Shown here piece after piece: positions 1 to 7,614 of a stretch of DNA of 64,000 nucleotides. Each line of letters starts with the position of its first letter. The first letter of the stretch is position 1. The notes beneath the pieces are model-generated. The model searched no databases. It saw only the letters and a list, made by a program, of their open reading frames with translations, and had not been told where the DNA came from. Source of the stretch: an uncultured Lachnospiraceae bacterium (lineage in GTDB: Bacteria; Bacillota; Clostridia; Lachnospirales; Lachnospiraceae). A program made the position numbers and the translations under genes. The stretch is from positions 1-64,000 of the forward strand of contig CAKQYU010000011.1 of NCBI GenBank assembly GCA_934293575.1. The letters are read 5' to 3'.

Positions 1-66
1 GAATTTATAAGAAGTGTAAATGGAATAGTAAAAAAGCAAGAATTACACAAAGATTATGAAAGATAA
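1..66 (+). CDS. 3' end of an upstream gene (partial)
   Basis: Frame 1 is open from the first base for 21 codons and stops with TAA at 64-66. The tail is hydrophilic and Lys/Glu-rich and gives no family. The stop codon runs straight into the boundary repeat at 65-100, as the stops of the GNAT genes at 3133 and 8139 do, which supports a real gene end. Confidence 0.4.
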   Translation, partial: EFIRSVNGIVKKQELHKDYER

Positions 67-100
67 ATTACAATTTGTAGAATTAAGAAAATCGGAATTT
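65..100 (+). repeat. cassette boundary repeat, full copy A
   Basis: A 36-bp imperfect inverted repeat whose left arm begins AAATTACAATTTG and right arm is AAAATCGGAATTT. It matches the copy at 3132-3167 at 32 of 36 positions. It starts inside the stop codon of the preceding gene and ends just before the ACGGAGG ribosome binding site of the next. Confidence 0.75.
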
Positions 101-116
101 ACGGAGGAAAATAGTA

Positions 117-419
117 ATGGCACTGTTCCTACTGATTACATATATAGTAATTTTAATATTTCAAATAATATTATTTGTGATAACCATTCGCAAGAAAACA
201 AAAAAACATTGGCGGATATTGTTTTCGGCAGAACTAATTCCGCTGCTTATATCCATAGGACTGATGATTTACTATAATAATCTTCCTGGATATGGATTTA
301 TGCCAGGACTAACTTATTTGGGAGAAGTATTGTTTAGTTTTGGAGCGGTTGTTTTGTACTGTATAAGTTTCCTGATTTCTATATGCAGTTATATTGCAAT
401 TTCAAATAAACAAACTTAA
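117..419 (+). CDS. small three-span membrane protein
   Basis: A 100-residue hydrophobic protein of unknown function. It shows three predicted membrane segments, at about residues 1-23, 33-52 and 70-95, joined by a short Lys/Arg-rich loop (RKKTKKH) after the first, which is probably cytoplasmic. The ATG at 117 is preceded by GGAGGA at 103-108, the ribosome binding site attached to the boundary repeat. I recognise no family. It is the first complete module of the 0-8 kb array of small unrelated genes. Confidence 0.7.
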   Translation: MALFLLITYIVILIFQIILFVITIRKKTKKHWRILFSAELIPLLISIGLMIYYNNLPGYGFMPGLTYLGEVLFSFGAVVLYCISFLISICSYIAISNKQT

Positions 420-502
420 TTTGAGGTATTCCACTTGGGTGTTTATTTGAGTTCTTTGAATGAGCTTAAATATAATGTTAAAATTTTAAAGAAGTTGGCG
501 TG

Positions 503-537
503 TAGTTGAATAGAAAGAGAAATCGGAAGTTTACGGA
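503..537 (+). repeat. cassette boundary repeat, right half B
   Basis: GAAATCGGAAGTTTACGGAGG corresponds to the right arm plus ribosome binding site of copy A (AAATCGGAATTTACGGAGG) with one extra base. The left arm is not recognisable. It lies directly in front of the gene starting at 549. Confidence 0.55.
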
Positions 538-548
538 GGAATTAAGAA

Positions 549-977
549 TTGAATCAGTGGTATTTTGATATAGGAATATTATTTGTAATACTTCTGCTAA
601 TTGTCGGGATTATTGTTTGTGTAATTTCCCTTATTATAAAGTTGATAAAAAAGAAAAACAGAAAAGCTGTTATTATTGCAGTATGCATTCATTTTGTTTT
701 ACTAACAGTGTCAATTTTATATGGTTCTTCTCATAGTACATACTACAAGTATAATGATTGGGTTATTTTGAATAGCAATATTCATATGATTGAAGAAAAA
801 TATGGTGAATTTGATTTAGGAGAAATCAAAGAGGGTGAAAAAGGCAGAGTGGCATATTACATATATACAGATAATGGACCGATAATGCCCGACCACTTAA
901 AACACTATTATTATATGGAATATGATGAGTGGGGGATGATTTATAATGTATTTGATGGACTTCAGCCGGGAGGTTGA
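549..977 (+). CDS. small membrane protein with extracytoplasmic C-terminal domain
   Basis: A 142-residue protein of unknown function. Two membrane segments (about residues 7-33 and 40-60) are separated by a Lys/Arg-rich turn (IKKKNRKA), followed by an ~80-residue Tyr-rich acidic tail that probably faces outward. The start is TTG at 549, eight bases after GGAGGA; no ATG fits the ribosome binding site. The same TTG use is seen in the small membrane gene at 4972. It ends with TGA immediately before boundary repeat C. Confidence 0.65.
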   Translation: MNQWYFDIGILFVILLLIVGIIVCVISLIIKLIKKKNRKAVIIAVCIHFVLLTVSILYGSSHSTYYKYNDWVILNSNIHMIEEKYGEFDLGEIKEGEKGRVAYYIYTDNGPIMPDHLKHYYYMEYDEWGMIYNVFDGLQPGG

Positions 978-978
978 C

Positions 979-1003
979 AAATTCCAGTTTAATAAATTAA
1001 GAG
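979..1003 (+). repeat. cassette boundary repeat, left half C
   Basis: AAATTCCAGTTT at 979-990 is identical to the left arm of copy D; the right arm is replaced by the leader of the next gene. It starts two bases after the stop codon of the preceding gene. Confidence 0.6.
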
Positions 1004-1010
1004 GGATAAA

Positions 1011-1604
1011 ATGAAAATAAAATATTTTGTTGCAGGAATGATTAGTTTAATTGTATTCGGATTACTGTTGCCTCAACCAATACAGGCACTATTTGTATAT
1101 ACTTCGTTAAAATCATTCTTTGATAGTCATTTGGTATTGTTGTGCATTCTTGTGGGTGCTGTGCAAGGCGTATCAGAAGAGTGTGGCTATTATATTATTA
1201 TGAAAAAAATATATAAGAAAGATAAAAAGGAAATCTTACCTTTGGGGTTTGGCTTAGGAAGAGGAGTCTTGCATACGATTTTCGATATAGGTAGTGTAGT
1301 GTTTGTAATGACAAGTTTAGGAAGTGGCATGGTTGCTATCATTTTTAGATTGATAGGATTAGGTGCTTTGCTTGTATTAACTAATTTAGATTTTATTGCT
1401 TTTAAGAATAATAGAATTTATATTCTCGGAATAAGTATCCTTTTACATTTAGTAATGAATGGCGCAATATATGCGAATGAATTAGAATTACTTCATTTTT
1501 CAGACTCGCTATTCATATTTTGTTATTCTGCCGTTGTTATTGTTTTGGGTGGCATAATAATGAGATTAAATAGAGTATCCGTAAAAAAAGAGATTAATGC
1601 ATAA
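1011..1604 (+). CDS. YhfC-like intramembrane protease-type membrane protein
   Basis: A 197-residue polytopic membrane protein with about six spans. The pattern SEECGYY at residues 55-61 followed about 30 residues later by GRGVLHTIFD resembles the paired Glu and His motifs of the YhfC family, which is distantly related to CPBP intramembrane metalloproteases. Known members have not been assigned a substrate. Start ATG 1011 follows AGAGGGA. The family call rests on these two motifs only; it could be another membrane enzyme. Confidence 0.5.
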   Translation: MKIKYFVAGMISLIVFGLLLPQPIQALFVYTSLKSFFDSHLVLLCILVGAVQGVSEECGYYIIMKKIYKKDKKEILPLGFGLGRGVLHTIFDIGSVVFVMTSLGSGMVAIIFRLIGLGALLVLTNLDFIAFKNNRIYILGISILLHLVMNGAIYANELELLHFSDSLFIFCYSAVVIVLGGIIMRLNRVSVKKEINA

Positions 1605-1675
1605 ATTTCACTAATACGCTCTGTTGATGTGCTGATTTTTCCACGATATAATCCTTCAAAAAGGAGTGCGCTCTT

Positions 1676-1956
1676 ATGGGTAGAGAAATTTATGACATCA
1701 TCAATGACATGGCAGAAGTATTAAATGCATCGCAGATGCAGAAACTACAAGACGAGAAATGGGGAAGAAGTTAGGTGTAGAAAAGGTACACCCACATAAG
1801 TTCAGAAGGACTATGGCCACCAGAGCAATTGAGAAAGGTATGCCGATTGAACAGGTACAGAAAATTCTGGGACATGAGCAAATAGATACAACGCTCAGAT
1901 ATGCAATGGTTAATCAAAACAATGTGAAGCTATCGCATCGAAAATATATTTCATAG
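1676..1956 (+). pseudogene. tyrosine recombinase (phage/Xer-type integrase), internally deleted
   Basis: Two pieces of one integrase remain. ATG 1676 (after AAGGAG) opens 32 codons beginning MGREIYDIINDMAEV, which looks like the start of a gut-Firmicute integrase, and stops at 1774. Overlapping in another frame, 1759-1956 encodes the last ~60 residues of the catalytic domain with HKFRRT, LGHEQIDTTLRY and the terminal helix. These carry the Arg, His and nucleophile Tyr of the C-terminal catalytic patch. The core-binding domain and first catalytic Arg are missing, so it cannot recombine DNA. It marks a past integration event inside the array. Confidence 0.8.
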
Positions 1957-2010
1957 ATTGACTTGTAACGCAAAAGACGTTACAATAAAAGAAAGATGGA
2001 GGTGTATTCT

Positions 2011-2313
2011 ATGGGAAAAACAGCAACATTAAATATAAGAGTAAATCCAGATGTAAAAGAAAATGCAGAAAGTGTATTGGCACAATTAGGGATACCAATG
2101 GCTACTGCTATAGATATGTATTTAAAACAAATATCATTAGTAGGAGGAATTCCCTTTTCTATTGTATTACCAAAAGCAGCTAATTCAGTGAATGCAGATA
2201 TGATGTCTGTTACACAGATTCATCAAAAGTTAGAAAAAGGATATGCCGATATAGAGAAAGGAAATGTTGAGGATGCAGCTAGTGCGTTTGTGGCATTTAG
2301 AGAGAGGCATTAA
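2011..2313 (+). CDS. relB: RelB/DinJ-family antitoxin
   Basis: A 100-residue protein starting MGKTATLNIRVNPDVKENAE, the ribbon-helix-helix N-terminus of RelB/DinJ antitoxins. The second half is Ala/Glu-rich and probably wraps the toxin. ATG 2011 is preferred over the in-frame ATG at 1996 because the latter overlaps the ribosome binding site GGAGGT at 1998-2003. The stop TAA shares its last A with the toxin start, so translation is coupled. As in this family it probably binds its own promoter as complex with the toxin. Confidence 0.85.
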   Translation: MGKTATLNIRVNPDVKENAESVLAQLGIPMATAIDMYLKQISLVGGIPFSIVLPKAANSVNADMMSVTQIHQKLEKGYADIEKGNVEDAASAFVAFRERH

Positions 2314-2534
2314 TGAAGCAATATAATCGCATTGCTGATGAAATACTTACATTAGACACTTTCCCGGAACGATTTAGGATTATGGATTCTGAGCCGGAAA
2401 AGAGAATGGAGTTGCGTAGAATGCTCGTCGATAATTATTCAGTATTTTACACAATCCGTGACGAAAGGGTAATTGTAACGGATGTGTTATACACGGCATC
2501 TGATATAGAAGCATGTTTGAGAGGCGAGCTATAA
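2313..2534 (+). CDS. RelE/ParE-family toxin, probably lacking its N-terminus
   Basis: A 73-residue product whose sequence corresponds to the C-terminal two thirds of ParE/RelE-type toxins, with YNRIADEIL, FPERF, RRMLVDNYSVFYTI and VTDVLYT. These toxins are normally about 95-105 residues and begin with a strand-helix unit of ~30 residues that is absent here. The gene starts at the ATG that overlaps the antitoxin stop, so there is no room for the missing part. It is either a minimal form or a defused toxin kept with its antitoxin. Confidence 0.7.
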   Translation: MKQYNRIADEILTLDTFPERFRIMDSEPEKRMELRRMLVDNYSVFYTIRDERVIVTDVLYTASDIEACLRGEL

Positions 2535-2572
2535 AAGCACGCGTTTATTTGAATTTAGAGGAGTAAAATACT

Positions 2573-3133
2573 ATGAATCCTGAAATAGATATAAGTAATG
2601 TTATCCTAAAAACAGAGCGTTTGTTGATTCGCCCGTGGCGGCAATCCGACCTTGATGACTTTTATTCCTACGCTTCAGTAGATGGAGTCGGACAAATGGC
2701 GGGTTGGAAGCCTCATGAAAGCAAGGAAGAATCTAAGATTATTCTTGATATGTTCATTAGTCATAAGAAAACATTTGCACTCGAATATCAGGGCAAAGTA
2801 ATAGGTTCTGTTGGGATCGAAAAATACAATGAAACTCACTTCCCGGAATTTGAAAATAAGAAATGCCGTGAGATAGGCTATGTTCTGAGCAAAGAATATT
2901 GGGGACAAGGTTTGATGCCGGAAGCGTTGAAAGAAGTAATTCGTTTTCTCTTTGAGAACGCTAATCTTGATATAATCTTCTGTGGTCACTTCTTGTGGAA
3001 TGAGCAATCTCATAGAGTTCAGGAAAAAAGTGGTTTCAAGCACTATGGATTTGATACCTATGAGACAGCATTCGGTACAACGGAAGAAAATGAGGTAAAC
3101 ATTCTAAAAAGAGAAGATTGGGTATTACAGTAA
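2573..3133 (+). CDS. GNAT N-acetyltransferase, RimJ/RimL type
   Basis: A 186-residue acetyltransferase. It starts with the RimJ-like TERLLIRPWRQSDLDDFY; the acetyl-CoA binding region EIGYVLSKEYWGQGLMPEA lies at about residues 102-122, followed by NEQSHRVQEKSGF, the usual helix-strand end of the fold. The substrate is unknown; relatives acetylate protein N-termini, peptides or antibiotics. ATG 2573 follows GAGGAG. Its TAA stop forms the first bases of boundary repeat D. Confidence 0.85.
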   Translation: MNPEIDISNVILKTERLLIRPWRQSDLDDFYSYASVDGVGQMAGWKPHESKEESKIILDMFISHKKTFALEYQGKVIGSVGIEKYNETHFPEFENKKCREIGYVLSKEYWGQGLMPEALKEVIRFLFENANLDIIFCGHFLWNEQSHRVQEKSGFKHYGFDTYETAFGTTEENEVNILKREDWVLQ

Positions 3134-3167
3134 ATTCCAGTTTGCAGAATCAAGAAAATCGGAATTT
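3132..3167 (+). repeat. cassette boundary repeat, full copy D
   Basis: The best copy: left arm AAATTCCAGTTTG, right arm AAAATCGGAATTT, with AAATTCC and GGAATTT forming a perfect 7-bp terminal inverted repeat. It begins inside the GNAT stop codon. Confidence 0.75.
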
Positions 3168-3220
3168 CTCTCGCTGTCTGGTTTGATATAAAAATCTGAT
3201 TATTTGAAAAAATCAAAAAA

Positions 3221-3257
3221 TAACGCAGCGTGATATATTGCTTGTCACGCAGCGTTA
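3221..3257. promoter_or_regulatory. inverted repeat, likely MerR operator
   Basis: TAACGCAGCGTGA (3221-3233) and TCACGCAGCGTTA (3245-3257) are inverted copies with one central mismatch, separated by 11 bases. The dyad ends about 30 bases before the merR start, so autoregulation is the natural reading. Which hexamers form the promoter is unclear. Confidence 0.55.
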
Positions 3258-3290
3258 TATACTAATATGGGCCTTGAAAGGAGGCAGGAT

Positions 3291-4019
3291 ATGTCATTAT
3301 ATACAACAGGAGAACTTGCAAAGAAGTGTAATGTTTCAGTAAGAACCATTCAATACTATGATGAAAGAGGTATTCTTGTGCCAACGGATTTGACAGAGGG
3401 AGGACGAAGACTGTTCTCTGAAAAGGATGTTGCTACATTGGAAACAATATGCTTTTTGAGAGACTTAGATATCTCTATTAAAGATATTGCTGAAATATTG
3501 GAATCTGATGAGTCTAAAAAAGTAATTGAACTTTTGCTTGATGAACTGAATAAAAACCTTCAGGCAGATATTAAGGAAAAAACAGAGCAATTAGAAAAAA
3601 TAAAAAATATAAGAAATCTTTTGACTTCTTTCAAGGATGGCTCACAAAAAACAATTCATGACATATCGTCAATTATGGAAGAAAAAGAAAAAAGAAAGAA
3701 AATGTACAAAAAAATGATAATCGTAGGAATTCCTGTAGAAATCACGGGAATTGTAACTTTTGTTATTGGTATATTACAAGGAATTTGGATACCATTTTTT
3801 GTAACTATGGCAGTGGATACTATTTGTGCTGTCTTTTTAGCAAACTATTGGTACAAACGGATAGAGTATATTTGTCCGGAATGCCATACCAGATTTCAAC
3901 CAAGGAAAATGGAAACTCTGTTGGCAAATCATAATCCAAAGATGAGAAAGTTAACTTGTCCTAGTTGTAGGAGGAAAATTTGGAGTTTGGAAGTATATAG
4001 AAAAGAGGTGGATGCATAA
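3291..4019 (+). CDS. membrane-anchored MerR-family regulator with zinc ribbon
   Basis: A 242-residue protein. Residues 1-70 are a MerR DNA-binding domain (YTTGELAKKCNVSVRTIQYY, then the wing GGRRLFSE). A Lys/Glu-rich coiled coil follows to about 135, then two membrane spans (about 140-180). The C-terminal module has two Cys pairs, CPECH and CPSC, typical of a zinc ribbon. Membrane tethering is unusual for MerR proteins. ATG 3291 follows AAAGGAGG; the upstream in-frame ATG 3267 is too far out. Its stop overlaps the next start (TAATG), so it is translated with the protease-like gene. The inducer is unknown. Confidence 0.8.
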   Translation: MSLYTTGELAKKCNVSVRTIQYYDERGILVPTDLTEGGRRLFSEKDVATLETICFLRDLDISIKDIAEILESDESKKVIELLLDELNKNLQADIKEKTEQLEKIKNIRNLLTSFKDGSQKTIHDISSIMEEKEKRKKMYKKMIIVGIPVEITGIVTFVIGILQGIWIPFFVTMAVDTICAVFLANYWYKRIEYICPECHTRFQPRKMETLLANHNPKMRKLTCPSCRRKIWSLEVYRKEVDA

Positions 4020-4906
4020 TGGAAACAATTAATTTGAGTAAGAAACAATTTGTGATATACATGGCAGTCGCATTTGGACTAGCTTGGATTTTAGAAATGA
4101 TAGCAAGTGTTTTTAGTAATAATGGAAATCAGATAGTGTTTACTGTTATAGTGATGATTACCATGTTTATGCCGTTCCTTGGTGTACTGGTAGCCAGAAT
4201 CCCGCTAAAAGGTATGGGATGGGTACCACATTTAAAAGGGAAACTTCGTTATGTATTCTTTGCCCTTTGGATGCCGGCGTTATTAAGTATCCTTGGAGGG
4301 GTCTTGTTTTTTGTGATTTTCCCGGATACATTTGACTCTGAATTTATGACGTTAAGAGGTCTTTTAGAGGAAGCGGGAGCGTTGGAACAGTTCGAGGCAC
4401 AGGGTATCACGATACCAATGTATCTGCTGATTACGTCTGTTCAAGCTGTGACAATTGCACCATTTCTGAATATGTTTGTCGCATTAGGCGAAGAGGTTGG
4501 TTGGCGAGGTGCACTGTATCCGTATTTGAAGAAAAAGTTTGGTGACACCAAAGGCCGTATTGTGGGTGGTGCAATCTGGGGTGCTTGGCACTGGCCGATC
4601 ATGATTTTTGCCGGTTATGAGTATGGAAAAGAATATATCGGCGCACCGGTACTTGGGCCAATCGTATTCTGTATCTCTACTATTATGATGGGTATTTTAC
4701 TTGATTATGTATATGAAAAGACAGAAACCATTTGGTTGCCATCCCTTATGCATGGTGCTATCAATGCATTTACCATCTTTGCATATCTGGTAAAACCTGA
4801 ATATTCCAATATGGCAATTCTAGGTCCAGCATATATTGGTATTATCAGTATGATTCCAATGATTATTGTAGCAGTCATCATTTGCGTAAAGACGAAAAGG
4901 AATTGA
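4019..4906 (+). CDS. CPBP-family intramembrane metalloprotease
   Basis: A 295-residue membrane protein with about eight spans. It carries the three CPBP (CAAX/Abi) motifs: EEVGWRG at about 159-165, WGAWHWP at about 188-194 and MHGAINA near 245, supplying the Glu and His residues of the active site. Family members cleave prenylated proteins, bacteriocin precursors or regulators, or act in self-immunity. It overlaps merR by one base. That pairing suggests the membrane MerR controls it or is its substrate; this is inference. Confidence 0.85.
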   Translation: METINLSKKQFVIYMAVAFGLAWILEMIASVFSNNGNQIVFTVIVMITMFMPFLGVLVARIPLKGMGWVPHLKGKLRYVFFALWMPALLSILGGVLFFVIFPDTFDSEFMTLRGLLEEAGALEQFEAQGITIPMYLLITSVQAVTIAPFLNMFVALGEEVGWRGALYPYLKKKFGDTKGRIVGGAIWGAWHWPIMIFAGYEYGKEYIGAPVLGPIVFCISTIMMGILLDYVYEKTETIWLPSLMHGAINAFTIFAYLVKPEYSNMAILGPAYIGIISMIPMIIVAVIICVKTKRN

Positions 4907-4935
4907 GTATTAAAGAGATATTCAATCTCACCCAC

Positions 4936-4947
4936 AAATTCCAGTTT
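4936..4947 (+). repeat. cassette boundary repeat, left half E
   Basis: AAATTCCAGTTT, identical to the left arm of copies C and D, lies 30 bases after the CPBP stop and 12 bases before the ribosome binding site of the next gene. Confidence 0.55.
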
Positions 4948-4971
4948 ATCTTTTGTTTGGAGGTGTTTATT

Positions 4972-5274
4972 TTGAACAATGTAATTAAAAAAATATGCTT
5001 GGTAATACTAGGGCTTCTGCAAGGAACGCTTGGTAGTTACTTAGCATTACTGGGGTGGGCGTTTGCTTTTCCTGAAACTTCTCCCGGCACAAAAGATTAT
5101 GTAGAGGATATGTCTTTTGTACCATTTGGATATTTTATTATGTTCGCATGGTTAGCCATAATGATAACCGCAATGATTCTGCTTCGAAAAAATAAGGCAA
5201 ATTTTCTATCTTTTATATTACCTTGGTTCATGGGATTAGTTGCATGTTTGGTAGCAGTGTTTGTAATACTTTGA
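4972..5274 (+). CDS. small three-span membrane protein
   Basis: A 100-residue protein of unknown function with membrane segments at about residues 6-28, 50-68 and 78-98. The first loop holds a short PETSPGTKDYVED stretch. TTG 4972 is chosen as start because it lies eight bases after GGAGGTG and the hydrophobic segment begins directly after it. The longer frame from 4882 would overlap the end of the CPBP gene. It resembles the gene at 117 in size and layout but not in sequence. Confidence 0.65.
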   Translation: MNNVIKKICLVILGLLQGTLGSYLALLGWAFAFPETSPGTKDYVEDMSFVPFGYFIMFAWLAIMITAMILLRKNKANFLSFILPWFMGLVACLVAVFVIL

Positions 5275-5287
5275 TTTTAACGACTAT

Positions 5288-5306
5288 GAAATCGGAATTT
5301 GGAGGG
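5288..5306 (+). repeat. cassette boundary repeat, right half F
   Basis: GAAATCGGAATTT followed by GGAGGG: the right arm of copy D fused to a ribosome binding site, directly before the gene at 5314. Confidence 0.55.
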
Positions 5307-5313
5307 AAAAATT

Positions 5314-5859
5314 ATGAAACTCGATAATTTTGTTGATATGATGACGGGACACTTTAATAACAAAGAGCAGTTTGATAAGATGAAGACAGAAGGAAAAATA
5401 TATCCTTATGCAGAACACATTAATACAATCTGTAATGGAAAAATTTTGAACCTTCCTAAAGATTTTAATGGTAAATTTGTTGTTGAAGAAAGCTACTATG
5501 AGATAAATGGGAAACGCCATGCCTCCCCACATCTTTTCCTTATTACAGAGAAAGAAGATGGAATTATGTTGTATTCTTATGAAATACCTAAAGGAGAAGA
5601 TAAGAGTACATTTTCATATAGTTCTATGAAAAATGTTGATTACACCGAATTGAAAAAATCCGAAAAGTTTACCCCGGCAATCTATCATGAAAAGGATGGA
5701 ATCTGGGAAGGAGGCAGTACAAGCCAGTTTTCACCGGTAATGACATTTAAGCTTTGGGAAAAGTTTTCTGATAGTTGTCTGGAGGTATCTGAAAGCATGG
5801 AAGTTAATGGAAAGAAAACTTTTGGATATGACGAGCCAATTATTTATAAGCGAGTATAA
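5314..5859 (+). CDS. hypothetical protein, weak CpcT/CpeT-like pattern
   Basis: A 181-residue soluble protein without signal or membrane segment. The start MKLDNFVDMMTGHFNNKEQF is loosely like CpcT/CpeT lipocalin-type proteins (a GxFxNxEQ pattern), and the alternating strand-rich body fits a beta barrel. I do not claim the chromophore lyase function, which would make no sense here. ATG 5314 follows GGAGGG of boundary half F; the longer frame from 5299 starts inside that repeat. Confidence 0.6.
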   Translation: MKLDNFVDMMTGHFNNKEQFDKMKTEGKIYPYAEHINTICNGKILNLPKDFNGKFVVEESYYEINGKRHASPHLFLITEKEDGIMLYSYEIPKGEDKSTFSYSSMKNVDYTELKKSEKFTPAIYHEKDGIWEGGSTSQFSPVMTFKLWEKFSDSCLEVSESMEVNGKKTFGYDEPIIYKRV

Positions 5860-5881
5860 CTTAATAGTGGAATATGGCGAT

Positions 5882-5898
5882 AAATTCAAGTTTGTAGA
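5882..5898 (+). repeat. cassette boundary repeat, left half G
   Basis: AAATTCAAGTTTGTAGA matches the left arm plus centre of copies A and D at 15 of 17 positions, 23 bases after the preceding stop. Confidence 0.5.
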
Positions 5899-5939
5899 GC
5901 ATGTAGAAATGATGTATTTCTAATTTAAAACATATAATA

Positions 5940-6019
5940 TTGAAGAAAGGTACAAAAATAAATATATTATTTTGAAGAAAAGCACATAATATAAAATGCT
6001 GATATTGGAGAAAAGTGCA
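5940..6019. repeat. three direct repeats spaced 32-33 bp
   Basis: TTGAAGAAAGGTACA (5940), TTGAAGAAAAGCACA (5972) and TTGGAGAAAAGTGCA (6005) share the pattern TTGRAGAAARGYRCA and are separated by AT-rich sequence. The spacing is close to three helical turns. Only three copies are present, with no conserved long repeat or spacer pattern. Confidence 0.6.
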
Positions 6020-6047
6020 ATTATTGTATAATAATAAATATTAGTGT

Positions 6048-6088
6048 AAATGGCAGGTGGTCTTATAACAAGATTATTTGCCATTTTT
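6048..6088 (+). terminator. rho-independent terminator with conserved loop
   Basis: AAATGGCA and TGCCATTT form an 8-bp stem followed by T residues. The loop starts GGTGGTCTTATAACA, nearly the same as in the hairpin at 8191-8228. Confidence 0.6.
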
Positions 6089-6148
6089 GGATTCGAAACT
6101 GGAAGAAGTATTATTGGATTTTGAAAAAGGTTATCTGAAATGACACAT

Positions 6149-6261
6149 TGAATGAAAAAAGAGGGCACGATATCCTTAAAATGTCAAAATGATACTTGAG
6201 AACTACTACCTATGGATGTATAATGAATGAAAAAGGAGGGCACGATATCCTTAAAATGTCA
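6149..6261. repeat. pair of 38-bp direct repeats before the ATPase gene
   Basis: 6149-6186 and 6224-6261 are 38-bp copies with one difference, each beginning TGAATGAAAAA and containing GAGGGCACGATATCC then TTAAAATGTCA. They are 75 bp apart start to start; the second ends 15 bases before the ATPase start codon, so both lie in its leader. The 5860-6276 gap otherwise holds boundary half G, the 15-mers and the terminator listed separately. Confidence 0.8.
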
Positions 6262-6276
6262 TAATTGGAGGCTGAA

Positions 6277-7530
6277 ATGGAAATTAGAAGAGATATATAC
6301 CTCAAAAAGTTAATAAATAGAATGCATAACGGAATGATTAAAGTGGTTACAGGGATAAGACGGTCAGGAAAGTCATATTTATTATTTACAATATTTAAGG
6401 ATTACCTTTTATCCGAAGGTGTAGATGAGGATCATATTATTTCTATAGAATTAGATCGTTTAGAAAATAAAAAATATAGGAATCCCTATGTGATTTTAGA
6501 GCAAATTAGATCTCAGTTAATAGACAGTAAAGATTATTATATTTTTCTTGATGAAGTTCAGTTATTGGATCAATTTGAAGATGTATTGAATTCTCTTCTT
6601 CATATAAGAAATGTTGATGTATATGTAACAGGTAGTAATTCAAAATTCCTGTCTAAAGATATCATCACTGAATTTAGAGGTAGAGGTGACGAAGTGCATG
6701 TGTATCCGGTAAGTTTTCGGGAATACATGACAGTTTTTAATGGTGATAAATATGAAGGTTGGAGTTCTTATGTGAGATTTGGAGGACTGCCATTAACAGT
6801 TACAATGAATTCGGATGAACAAAGAGTGGAATATTTGACCAGATTATTTGAAGAGACTTATATAAAAGACATTATTGAACGTAATCATATTGAAAAAAAA
6901 CAAGAACTGAATGATTTAATTAACGTTTTAGCATCGGGAATAGGTTCGCTTACTAATCCATCAAAAATTGTAGCTACATTTAACAGTGTTATTCAGTCAA
7001 ATATAAGCCTAAACACTGTACGTAGTTATATTGAATATTTAGAGGATGCGTTTATTATATCAGAGGCAAACCGATATGATGTGAAAGGAAGAAAATATAT
7101 AGGAACTCCCTTAAAATATTATTTTGAAGATGTTGGTCTTAGAAATGCAAGGCTTGGATTCAGACAGGTTGAAGAGACTCATCTTATGGAGAATATTATT
7201 TATAATGAACTTAGAGTCAGAGGTTTTTCTGTTGATGTAGGTGTTGTAATGAAAAGAAAAAGGACGAAAGCCGGGGTTCAGGAAAAGAAGCAATTGGAAA
7301 TTGATTTTATAGCAAACCAAGGAAGCAGACGTTATTATATTCAGTCTGCGTTTAGTATTCCTGATGAGGAGAAAAGGAAACAGGAAAAGGCATCGCTCAT
7401 AAATGTTGGAGATTCTTTTAAAAAGATAATCATCGTAAAAGATGTAGTAAAACCTTGGCATGATGATGATGGCATATTAACTATTAGCCTATATGATTTC
7501 TTGTTAGATGAGAAAAGCTTGGAGTTATAA
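6277..7530 (+). CDS. AAA ATPase of the AAA_14/DUF4143 family
   Basis: A 417-residue P-loop ATPase. Walker A is TGIRRSGKSYLL (about residues 25-36), Walker B YIFLDEVQLL, and sensor 1 region VTGSNSKFL. The C-terminal DUF4143 domain (winged helix then nuclease-like fold) ends with LEIDFIANQGSRRYYIQ, a PD-(D/E)XK-like stretch of this family. Function of the family is not known; genes are abundant and mobile in gut bacteria. ATG 6277 lies five bases after GGAGG; the TTG at 6265 overlaps that site. A broken relative of the same superfamily lies at 10462. Confidence 0.85.
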   Translation: MEIRRDIYLKKLINRMHNGMIKVVTGIRRSGKSYLLFTIFKDYLLSEGVDEDHIISIELDRLENKKYRNPYVILEQIRSQLIDSKDYYIFLDEVQLLDQFEDVLNSLLHIRNVDVYVTGSNSKFLSKDIITEFRGRGDEVHVYPVSFREYMTVFNGDKYEGWSSYVRFGGLPLTVTMNSDEQRVEYLTRLFEETYIKDIIERNHIEKKQELNDLINVLASGIGSLTNPSKIVATFNSVIQSNISLNTVRSYIEYLEDAFIISEANRYDVKGRKYIGTPLKYYFEDVGLRNARLGFRQVEETHLMENIIYNELRVRGFSVDVGVVMKRKRTKAGVQEKKQLEIDFIANQGSRRYYIQSAFSIPDEEKRKQEKASLINVGDSFKKIIIVKDVVKPWHDDDGILTISLYDFLLDEKSLEL

Positions 7531-7614
7531 CAAGCAATTTGATTGAAAATATGTATTGTGATACTTGCGAATTTCTATAGTTGAATAAATCGAAATAAAA
7601 TTGGAGGAATGATA

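Noticed and set aside
5314..5859. Chromophore lyase CpcT/CpeT
   Set aside because: Only a short GxFxNxEQ pattern matches; phycobilin chemistry is not expected in this organism.
5940..6019. CRISPR array
   Set aside because: Only three imperfect 15-base repeats, AT-rich spacers, no cas genes in the window.
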